From Candidatus Thermochlorobacter aerophilus (GTDB taxonomy: Bacteria > Bacteroidota > Chlorobiia > Chlorobiales > Thermochlorobacteraceae), in contig PHFL01000008.1 in NCBI GenBank assembly GCA_002794105.1, forward strand, positions 31,268 through 69,887: a stretch of 38,620 bases of DNA, read 5' to 3'. Each line of letters opens with the position of its first letter. Positions within the stretch are counted from its first letter, which is position 1. Under the pieces are notes generated by a model, which saw only the letters and a list, made by a program, of their open reading frames with translations, had not been told where the DNA came from and did not search any database. Below, piece after piece: positions 32,055 to 38,620 of this stretch. The position numbers and the translations under genes were made by a program.

Positions 32055-33048
32055 ATGACCTTTTCACACGAGGATTGGCAACAGCTTCAACATTTGCGCG
32101 CGCAGTTCTTAGACCGGCGCGCCGGTCATTTAGACTACTGGACTACCCCGCGAGTGCTTGAGCTCTATGAGCATACCTTTGCGCAGCGCATCGCATGGAA
32201 ATGGCAACATGTTTTGGCAGAACTTCTCCAACTTCGCTGGCAACCGCCTGCACTTCCGCTCTTAGACTGGGGCTGTGGCACAGGCATCGCCGCACGCACG
32301 TTTCTTCGTTACTTCCACTCATCTTCCGTAACGCTTTACGACCGCTCGACACTTGCCCTAAAATTTTCTCAAGAAAAAATTCGTTCTGAATTTCCCCACA
32401 TCACACTCTTGCCTTTTGATGAGCGCACGTCATTTTGCGGCATCGTGCTACTTAGCCACATCATCACCGAGCTTAGCGACTCTGCACTGGATACGCTGCT
32501 TACTCAACTTCGTTCTGCTGCCGCTATTCTCTGGGTGGAATCGGGCGACCGCTACGCCAGTCGCAAACTGATTGAGGTTCGCGAAGCATTGCGGACATCG
32601 TTCCACATTGTGGCGCCTTGCACGCATCAAGGCGCGTGTGGATTGCTTCTACCAGAGCATCGTGCGCATTGGTGTCATCATTTTGCCAAACCGCCTCAAG
32701 AGGCTTTTACTCAAGCCCGCTGGGCAGACTTCAAAGCACATTTGGGCATTGACCTTTCCGACCTGCCACTTTCATACCTCGTTTTGGATAAGCATCCAAT
32801 TCATGCGCTATCTTCCGACACGGCACGGCTTATCGGTCGAGCTCGACTCTACAAGGGGTATGCCTTGCTTCTTGCTTGTTCAGCGCATGCTCTTGGCAGA
32901 GTATCGCCTTACGGCTCGCAAGTTTCCCGAGGCTTATCGGCAGATGAAAAAGCAGGAATTTCATACACTTTTTTCTATGCAAAGCCAGCAGCGTGAAATT
33001 ACTCGCCTCGAGCCTGTCCATGTTTCTCCAAGCGACGACAAGGCGTAA
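32055..33048 (+). CDS. Rsm22/METTL17-type ribosome-assembly methyltransferase-like protein, frameshifted
   Basis: An Rsm22-family protein, known for mitochondrial and bacterial small-subunit assembly. The SAM loop is LLDWGCGTGIAARTF (residues 69-83). The family's Fe-S ligands are visible: CTHQGAC (Cys189, Cys195), WCHHF (Cys207) and ALLLAC (Cys275). The opening frame runs 32055-32996 but after LLLACSAHAL gives an unlikely tail. In the +1 frame the sequence reads AEYRLTARKFPEAYRQMKK and runs to 33048, matching the family's typical end (compare TKxxxxYrxaRKxxW). Deleting one G in the GG at 32895-32896 joins the two. So the gene is split by a one-base insertion, real or a sequence error. There is no strong ribosome site at ATG 32055. 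Confidence 0.75.
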
Positions 33049-33090
33049 CTTGCTACCGATGAGCCAGAACACTTAGGCTCTGGGAAATTC

Positions 33091-35355
33091 TCATGGTTTG
33101 CTCACGGCTGAAGGTTTTGCAATGGTTTTACGCTTATTTTGTGCTGGTACTGGCTCCAGTTCAATGTCGCCCAAGAGCTCTCCGATGACTTTGGCTTCCA
33201 TTCGCCGATTTTTCGCACGTCCGATTTCCGTGTCGTTTGAGGCGATTGGCTCGTTTTCACCAGCGCCGCGCACAGTGAGCCGTCTTTTGGCAATACCGTT
33301 TTTCACCAAGTAGTCTCGGACAGCTTCTGCCCGCTTGAGTGAGAGCCAGAGGTTATAGAGTTTGCGTGCGTTTTCAAATGCCACTTTGCGTTTGAGAAAT
33401 TGCTCTTCAGATTCTGTGGGTTGCTTGGGCTTTAGCTTGCCCTTACCTGTATTGTCAGTGTGCCCTGAAATTTCCACGATGAACCTTTCGCGCTCCTTTG
33501 TTTTGAGCAGCGCAATGAGTGTATCCAGCTTCGGACGTTCTGTATCTAAGATTCGGTATTTGTTTAGCTCAAAGTTGATGCGAATGAAAATTTTATCGCC
33601 GATTTTGCTGAGTGGTGGTGGAGGTGGCGGTGGAGGTGGCGGCGGAATCTCGCGCTTCGGATTGACTCTGACATGCGCCGCCGCCACCAATTCACCATAA
33701 CGATTTTTTGCCGTGAGGATGTAGGTTGTCGTGTGTTGCGGCTTAATCACTTGTGCGCCTTTGAGTGGCACTTCGCCTATGTCTGGTTCAATTCTGACTT
33801 GCTCGGCATCGAGGGTTGTCCAAATCAGCATGGTTGAATCGCCTTGCTCAATGCTATTGCGTGCTGCCAGAATTTCAATCATGGGCAAGGCTTCACGAGC
33901 AATGACAGGCGCATAGAAACGCTCTGGCGGCAATTGCTCTATGGGTCTAAGCAAGCGAAACCGAACCCCCAAACTTGCTGAAAATTGCCGTGCCGAATTG
34001 AACGAGAAAAAGCTTAGCGCATCGCGTGTGCTGATGTCAAATGTGGCTTCAGGCGTATCGAAAGAAAGTCCTAACGAGAGCGCTATGGCTTCATTGCCGC
34101 CAAGTCTCAATCCTGCACGCAGTGGTAAATTCGGCACGCCTCGCCATTCTGCACCAAGGGCAACCAGCGGTGTTGTGGTGTTGCCAAAATTGGAATTGAT
34201 GCCCTGCACCCAATCCAGCATCACTACCATCGGAATGTCGGCAAACGACCTTAGGTCCCACGCTGCGCCCAGACGTATGAGCGACGGCAGCGCCACACTA
34301 AATGGCAACACACTTGGCAAGGTGTGTTCAATGGCTTTACGCAAGCTATCGACCTCACGCTGTGTTTTTTGGTCATCAAATGGGTCAGTAAAGCCAGTAA
34401 AACTCACTACCGTGTCTGCCAGCCTCTGATAAGCCGTTGAGCCGCCAAATGATAGGCTACCCAGGTTCATCACAGAAATTCCCAAGTTCACCCCGCGATA
34501 GACTTCTGCCGACACACCTACATCTGCGGCAAAACCACTTCCGACCACATCTGGTGTCAGAAACGGTGGGATTCTCTCGGGCGCCGCAGCACGCCACTGA
34601 TAATTCAACTGGCTGGCTAAGCTATCTCCAGTTTGCGACGTAAAAATTGCGGTTTGATTATCAAGATGCACAAATGCAAACGATTGCACATATTTGAGCG
34701 CAATGCCGGCATAAAAATTTTTGATAGAGACGCTCTCTGGCAGGTTGAATTTGCGTGCGTATGCCAGTGTGTAATCGCGGTGCCACCACCCTCGCCCATT
34801 GCTGCCGCGCGATTCAATGTTCTGTCCCAGCAGATTGGAGTTGCCGTTGAGCGTAAAATCAAGGTATGGTTTTGCAATGCTAAACCGTGTGCCAATATGG
34901 TCACGAATGGCAAAGCCGAATGCGCCAACTTGCTCTGAGACATTGAACGCCGCGCCAAAGAGTTGAACGCTTACCCCTACATTGACTCGCCATGCTTCAG
35001 GCACGAGCGCTAAAATTTCCGCTTTATCTTGCGCCGTCCAAAATGTCGTTGTGCGCGGCGCTGGCACATTGCGACTTTCTCGCCCTAAGAAGCGATTGTA
35101 GTTATCAATACTAAACGCATTGTTTTGCAACGCTAAACCAATGGGGAAAACGGAAAAACTCAATCTCCGCTCATGGAACTCGTAGGCTGCCAGTCGTGCA
35201 GGATTGAGGTCAAAGCCGGGGATGGCGCCAAAGTATGCCGAGCCAGCACCACCGACCGACATACTCAAAGCGTTGTCGACGCTCACCTGTGCATTGAGCG
35301 TCAGAGCGATGCAGCAGGCACAGAACCATATCAAAGAGAATCGTAGCAAGCGCAT
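33091..35355 (-). CDS. Outer-membrane protein with C-terminal OmpA peptidoglycan-binding domain
   Basis: A 754-residue exported protein with three parts. After the signal peptide (ending LNAQ), residues about 25-490 form a predicted beta-barrel/DUF5723-like region (MSVGGAGSAYFGAIPGFDLNPARLA and many alternating strands ending in aromatic residues). Residues about 495-570 are an Ig-like domain (EQGDSTMLIWTTLDAEQVRI). A run of 11 prolines (encoded near 33614-33650 by GGN-rich DNA on the + strand) forms a linker, and residues about 590-730 are an OmpA domain (INFELNKYRILDTERPKLD, ISGHTDNTG, VRGAGENEPIASNDTEIGRAKNRRMEAKV), which binds peptidoglycan. The start is ATG 35355 after an in-frame GTG. 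It anchors the outer membrane to the wall. Confidence 0.85.
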   Translation of the reverse strand: MRLLRFSLIWFCACCIALTLNAQVSVDNALSMSVGGAGSAYFGAIPGFDLNPARLAAYEFHERRLSFSVFPIGLALQNNAFSIDNYNRFLGRESRNVPAPRTTTFWTAQDKAEILALVPEAWRVNVGVSVQLFGAAFNVSEQVGAFGFAIRDHIGTRFSIAKPYLDFTLNGNSNLLGQNIESRGSNGRGWWHRDYTLAYARKFNLPESVSIKNFYAGIALKYVQSFAFVHLDNQTAIFTSQTGDSLASQLNYQWRAAAPERIPPFLTPDVVGSGFAADVGVSAEVYRGVNLGISVMNLGSLSFGGSTAYQRLADTVVSFTGFTDPFDDQKTQREVDSLRKAIEHTLPSVLPFSVALPSLIRLGAAWDLRSFADIPMVVMLDWVQGINSNFGNTTTPLVALGAEWRGVPNLPLRAGLRLGGNEAIALSLGLSFDTPEATFDISTRDALSFFSFNSARQFSASLGVRFRLLRPIEQLPPERFYAPVIAREALPMIEILAARNSIEQGDSTMLIWTTLDAEQVRIEPDIGEVPLKGAQVIKPQHTTTYILTAKNRYGELVAAAHVRVNPKREIPPPPPPPPPPPLSKIGDKIFIRINFELNKYRILDTERPKLDTLIALLKTKERERFIVEISGHTDNTGKGKLKPKQPTESEEQFLKRKVAFENARKLYNLWLSLKRAEAVRDYLVKNGIAKRRLTVRGAGENEPIASNDTEIGRAKNRRMEAKVIGELLGDIELEPVPAQNKRKTIAKPSAVSKP

Positions 35356-35555
35356 CACAAGTTAGAGATTGCCGTTGTGCCGTATTAGCTCTCACCTTTC
35401 AGTTGTTTAGAGAGTTACTCGGTCTAAATCGCCCGTTGCCAGCAATTGGGACGCTTGCGCCAATATAATGCAATCACTTTAAGCGATAAAACCTCATCCT
35501 TTCTCTTAGCAAGTTAGAGCCTGACTGCAGCAGCAGTGTCTTTGTATGGCACCAA

Positions 35556-36614
35556 TTAGGATGATGGGTTAGTTGCAATCTCGAGTTGGAATGGCATTTG
35601 CACCAGTGTAGAGGCTTGAAGTTTCAGCAGATGCTCAGCAGACAGCATGACGCGCTTTGCCAGCCAATCCATAAACCCCGGCGAATCGTTGAGACATGGA
35701 ATATACTGCATGGGGTAACCTGCAGCACGCACTTGCATGACCGCTTCAAGGTCTGCCTCACTGTTGTCGGCTAAAAATCCAAACGGGAAGACTGCGACTT
35801 CTTCAATGCCTTCTGCTCGGAATTCTTCCAATGCGCGCTCTAAGGTTTGGGGCATCCATATTCCGCCGAATTTGTGATTCATGGCGCCCAGCTTGATGCT
35901 TGCAAAGCGATTGCGCGTATCGTGCTCAATTGCAGTTTTGAGCCGTTCGTAGAACATCAGCGTTTCCTTGTAGCCTGTGTTGATTTTCAGTTCTCTGCCT
36001 TTTGTGTCCTTAATGAGCGTGCCATGCGCCACCAATGCCAAACCGACTTTGCGTTCCTGACGCCGCTCATACTTTTCAAATATGCGATTGACACAGAGCT
36101 TGATAAACTCTTCATTGTTCCAGAGATGTTTGATGACGCGCACGCGTTCAAAGACGCTATCGCCGAAGTGCTCCAGCGCCAGCGCGCATCCCACGCCGCA
36201 TGCAAATTCCGACTCAATGGGAATCATGGGAATGACAATCACGGCATAGCACGACCTTTTGACTTCGTTGAGCACATCTTCGTAATACGGCTTGGTGAAG
36301 TAGTAGGCATCGCGAACCACAAACTCCACATTGCGTCCTGAAAGCTGTTTAACCGTCTCTAATCTTTTTGCCAGTGCTTGCGTTTGTGCACGGTTGATTT
36401 GTGCCAGCTTAGGTTGGTAGCCAAGTTTTTTCCATTCTTTTTTTCGGCGCAGGCTACGCAGCAGGGCAATAAATGCTTTGAGTGGTAGGGGCAAAGTGGC
36501 AATGCGAGAGGTAATCAGCTGCAAAATTCGCCACGAACTCGGATAGAGCGAGCGTAAAGAAAGTTGCTCCACTTCCCCATATGTAACGACGAGAACAGCA
36601 ATTTTGTATTTCAT
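35556..36614 (-). CDS. Ferrochelatase (HemH/CpfC)-like protein
   Basis: A 352-residue protein with the two-lobe chelatase fold. The catalytic His197 lies in LALVAHGTLIKDT, as in ferrochelatase's SAHG/SAHSLP loop. The second-lobe signature FPFGFLADNSEADLEAV carries the conserved acid (Glu286, like Glu264 of the B. subtilis enzyme), and YIPCLNDSPGFMDWLA matches the rIpcLN..p.f...L end. The front lobe is divergent (LVVTYGEVEQLSLRSLYPSS), so insertion of Fe into a porphyrin is likely but another metal or corrinoid-type ring is possible. It is divergent from a B12-type radical SAM gene with 226 bases between, and follows an OmpA gene upstream on its own strand. A tetrapyrrole role for the pair is inference. 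Confidence 0.7.
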   Translation of the reverse strand: MKYKIAVLVVTYGEVEQLSLRSLYPSSWRILQLITSRIATLPLPLKAFIALLRSLRRKKEWKKLGYQPKLAQINRAQTQALAKRLETVKQLSGRNVEFVVRDAYYFTKPYYEDVLNEVKRSCYAVIVIPMIPIESEFACGVGCALALEHFGDSVFERVRVIKHLWNNEEFIKLCVNRIFEKYERRQERKVGLALVAHGTLIKDTKGRELKINTGYKETLMFYERLKTAIEHDTRNRFASIKLGAMNHKFGGIWMPQTLERALEEFRAEGIEEVAVFPFGFLADNSEADLEAVMQVRAAGYPMQYIPCLNDSPGFMDWLAKRVMLSAEHLLKLQASTLVQMPFQLEIATNPSS

Positions 36615-36767
36615 CTTTTGGAGTTTACTGCATTGATAACTAAACCTGCAAGCCTATTGTGCAGGGTGTTTTGAGTTAAACCACCTAACTAAACGTCTAT
36701 TTTACACTTTTAATTTCTTTTCTTGCTTGAAATTCATGCTCAGGGCGATTAGCGTCCAGAACGGCTT

Positions 36768-36796
36768 TTGAGTTTCGCTTGGCTTCTATGTATCTT
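36768..36796 (+). promoter_or_regulatory. Candidate promoter for the radical SAM gene
   Basis: TTGAGT (36768-36773) and TATCTT (36791-36796) with a 17-base spacer; the leader would be about 38 bases. A GAGGAGAG ribosome site sits directly before ATG 36841. No B12 riboswitch-like block was recognised here. Confidence 0.35.
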
Positions 36797-36840
36797 GCTT
36801 AAAAAATGAATCCACCTTTTAACATTCGAGGAGAGTCACT

Positions 36841-38217
36841 ATGAACGGTTTTGTACCTCTTGAGCAAGTCTCATTTCCTCCTGCCGCTTCTTCTAAGCCC
36901 AAACGACGCAAGCGCTGGTTACTTATTCAGCCAAAGAGCCGCACCAATTTAATGGTTGATTCAGGAAAGGTTAGCATCCCACTCAATCTTATGATGGTTG
37001 GCACGCTAGCGCAGAAGCATTTTGATGTCGATTTTATTGATGAGCGCATCGGCGACAAGGTGCCCGAAGATTTCTCACCTTACGACGTAGTCGCTATTAC
37101 GTCGCGTACGCTCAATGCCACAAGAGCTTATCAGATTGCTGACGCAGCTTTGGCACAAGGCAAGCGCGTGATTTTAGGCGGCACTCATCCTACCATGCTT
37201 TTTGAAGAAGCCAAAGAACATGCCACCAGCGTCGTTTTTGGTGAGGTTGAGTCGGTATGGGATGCCCTGCGCCAAGATGTCGAAAACGACACCATGAAAC
37301 CGCAGTATCGTGCTGGGGCGTTTAAGTCCATGCAGGAAATGGATAGACCTGATTTTAACATTGTTTTGCGCTCTCCAAATGCTAAAAATTATAGTTTTCG
37401 CATCCCTGTGCTTGCCACCAAAGGCTGTCCAGTCGGGTGCAATTTTTGCACCACGCCTACAATTTATGGCAAATCTTTCCGCACACGCGATAGCCAGAGA
37501 GTAGTTGAGGAAATTCGTTTTCATCAAGAGCGGCTGGGCAGAAAGGACATTCATATTTCGTTTATGGATGATAACATCAGCTTCAAACCTGCTTTCATGG
37601 AAGAATTGCTCCATGCCATGGTCGGTCTTGGCGCCAAATGGAACGCCAACATCTCTATGAATTTCTTGGAAAATCCACGCGTCGCCGAACTTGCCAAAGA
37701 AGCTGGCTGCGAACTTCTCAATATTGGCTTCGAGTCCACCACTCCCGAAACCATTAAGTACGTGCATAAGGGCTCCAACCGTATCAATCGCTACGACGCA
37801 GTCGTTGCTAATGTGCACAAACAAGGCATCGCGATTCAAGGTTATTTTATCTTCGGCTTCGACACCGACACCATGGCGAGTTTTCAAGGCACATACGATT
37901 TTATCATGCACAACCGCATCGAGTTTCCCGTCTTTACAATCGCTACGCCTTTTCCTGGCACACCATGGTTTGAAGAAATGAAACCACGCATTGAACATTT
38001 TAACTGGGATAAGTATGACACCTACCACTACATCTACAAGCCTGCAAAGATGGAGCGCGAAGAATTTCTGCGTGCGTTCATCAAAATTCAGCAGGAAGTC
38101 TACTCATGGAAGAATATCTGGTATCGTATGAAAGGCAAGTCGTTCAACTGGATATGGATGGTCAATGTGGCTATGCACTACTTTACACGGCGGCTCAAAC
38201 CTGAAATGTTCCTTTAA
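36841..38217 (+). CDS. B12-binding-type radical SAM protein (BchE/BchQ/BchR-like)
   Basis: A 458-residue class B radical SAM protein. Residues about 25-160 form a cobalamin-binding-type Rossmann domain (LLIQPKSRTNLMVD, DVDFIDERIGD, VILGGTHPTMLFEEA, FGEVESVWDAL). The radical SAM core begins with CPVGCNFC (Cys196, Cys200, Cys203), which binds the 4Fe-4S cluster; FMDDNISFKPAF, LLNIGFESTTPE and GYFIFGFDTD are standard later strands. Members of this group perform methylation or ring chemistry on tetrapyrroles, hopanoids and natural products. Divergence from a ferrochelatase-like gene favours tetrapyrrole work, possibly a bacteriochlorophyll methyltransferase or cyclase, but I cannot tell which. 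A strong ribosome site supports the ATG. A 56-residue membrane gene follows 35 bases later. Confidence 0.85.
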   Translation: MNGFVPLEQVSFPPAASSKPKRRKRWLLIQPKSRTNLMVDSGKVSIPLNLMMVGTLAQKHFDVDFIDERIGDKVPEDFSPYDVVAITSRTLNATRAYQIADAALAQGKRVILGGTHPTMLFEEAKEHATSVVFGEVESVWDALRQDVENDTMKPQYRAGAFKSMQEMDRPDFNIVLRSPNAKNYSFRIPVLATKGCPVGCNFCTTPTIYGKSFRTRDSQRVVEEIRFHQERLGRKDIHISFMDDNISFKPAFMEELLHAMVGLGAKWNANISMNFLENPRVAELAKEAGCELLNIGFESTTPETIKYVHKGSNRINRYDAVVANVHKQGIAIQGYFIFGFDTDTMASFQGTYDFIMHNRIEFPVFTIATPFPGTPWFEEMKPRIEHFNWDKYDTYHYIYKPAKMEREEFLRAFIKIQQEVYSWKNIWYRMKGKSFNWIWMVNVAMHYFTRRLKPEMFL

Positions 38218-38252
38218 TGTTCTGTCCTTCAGATAGCTTCTATTGATTGTAC

Positions 38253-38423
38253 ATGCGTTCAGCACTCTTGGTCACTGGAATTGTAATCGCATTAGGTGCC
38301 TTTGTTGCTTTGCTTTCTACCTTGAGGGCAAAAGCGCAGGGCGGTATTCAGGCTGGTGCGATTTTTTTAGCCGTAGCAGTCATGTTTGGGCTGGGAGTAA
38401 TTTTTCTTGCCCTTGTGATTTAA
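38253..38423 (+). CDS. Small two-helix membrane protein
   Basis: An ATG frame of 56 codons ending in TAA, 35 bases after the radical SAM gene in the same direction. It encodes two clean hydrophobic segments: LLVTGIVIALGAFVALLSTL, then a short loop RAKAQGGIQ, then AGAIFLAVAVMFGLGVIFLA. The lysine- and arginine-containing loop fits a helical hairpin. It is well formed but too short to recognise; its ribosome site is weak. Position suggests co-transcription with the radical SAM gene. Confidence 0.55.
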   Translation: MRSALLVTGIVIALGAFVALLSTLRAKAQGGIQAGAIFLAVAVMFGLGVIFLALVI

Positions 38424-38504
38424 CCTTGCTTCCTAACACATGAAGACCCTTACCAGAGCATAGCTATTCTGTGCACTTCTTTGCGTTATCCCGAACGCTT
38501 TTTC

Positions 38505-38564
38505 TGTCATTCCGGCGTCAGCGAGGAATCCAAGCGTGGATGCTTCGCTCCGCTCAGCATGACA
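38505..38564 (+). repeat. Dispersed palindrome-ended repeat, copy 3
   Basis: A 60-base copy in the same orientation as those at 6.4-6.5 kb: it starts TGTCATTCCGGCG, has GAGGAATCC and GTGGATGCTTCGCTCCGCTC inside, and ends AGCATGACA. Confidence 0.8.
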
Positions 38565-38608
38565 GGTAGGACACGCAAACCTTCTTTCGGTCGTTTCGTG
38601 CATTTCTC

Positions 38609-38620
38609 TGTCATCCCGAA
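38609..38620 (+). repeat. Dispersed repeat, start of copy 4 at window edge
   Basis: TGTCATCCCGAA at the last bases matches the first 12 bases of the repeat with one or two changes; the rest is outside the window. Confidence 0.5.

Noticed and set aside
32572..33048. 158-residue frame as a separate gene
   Set aside because: Its C-terminal half reads as the missing end of the Rsm22-type protein in a shifted frame, so it is not an independent gene; its first half is a shadow.
33614..33652. GGTGGAGGTGGCGG-rich stretch as a microsatellite or regulatory repeat
   Set aside because: It lies in frame in the OmpA-type gene and encodes a poly-proline linker, normal for this family.
36615..36840. Cobalamin riboswitch before the B12-type radical SAM gene
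   Set aside because: No B12-box-like conserved block or expected helices can be seen in the 226-base spacer.
37174..38028. 284-residue open frame opposite the radical SAM gene
   Set aside because: Antisense shadow of an obvious enzyme, with no recognisable motifs.

Overview
This window reads as an ordinary chromosomal segment of a Gram-negative bacterium from the Bacteroidota/Chlorobi side of the tree. An aerobic or photoheterotrophic Chloroherpetonaceae-like organism would fit, but that is inference. Supporting signs are an outer-membrane OmpA-type protein with a proline-rich linker, several lipobox and Tat signals, an imelysin-like/cytochrome c peroxidase fusion, an ETF:quinone oxidoreductase, a B12-type radical SAM protein divergent from a ferrochelatase-like gene, and promoter-like TAnnTTTG boxes. 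Dispersed 60-71 bp repeats with TGTCAT/ATGACA ends are present. I see no phage, IS, plasmid or CRISPR structure.

Left part (1-6.4 kb): a leftward signalling block holds a truncated membrane sensor, a BLUF blue-light sensor, a DegV lipid-binding protein and two response regulators, the second with a C-terminal PATAN/DUF4388-like domain. Divergent from it are ETF-QO, a 54-residue membrane protein and a secreted toastrack-type beta protein. Two dispersed repeats follow.

6.5-12.8 kb: a leftward run holds a CDF metal exporter, type I asparaginase and two overlapping secreted amidohydrolases. One amidohydrolase keeps its metal ligands and the other has lost almost all of them. Then come iscX (rightward), a flavodoxin-like protein and an L,D-transpeptidase (both leftward).

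12.8-20.9 kb: a rightward run holds a bacterioferritin-like protein closed by a clear terminator, two tandem PstS-like lipoproteins with no transporter, a membrane diguanylate cyclase, two LolC/E-type permeases overlapping by 4 bp, and hisC. The hisC reading frame appears broken by one missing A.

20.9-26.3 kb: a leftward run holds two overlapping soluble TPR histidine kinases, nicotinamide phosphoribosyltransferase and a lone BMC-H microcompartment shell protein.

26.5-33.0 kb: thpR, a tRNA with anticodon CAT (tRNA-Ile2 type), a possible 54-residue lipoprotein, a PhoX/DUF839-like lipoprotein, the imelysin/cytochrome c peroxidase lipoprotein, a Tat-exported FN3-Rieske lipoprotein on the other strand, and an Rsm22/METTL17-type ribosome-assembly methyltransferase whose C-terminus lies in another frame.

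33.1-38.6 kb: the OmpA-family protein and a ferrochelatase-like protein (leftward), then the radical SAM protein and a 56-residue two-helix membrane protein (rightward), ending in more dispersed repeat copies.

No single previously undescribed system stands out. The best leads are the active/dead amidohydrolase pair, the orphan shell protein beside NAD salvage, the PhoX-like/peroxidase/Rieske envelope group, the duplicated PstS-like lipoproteins without a transporter, the small membrane genes, and two apparent single-base frameshifts.
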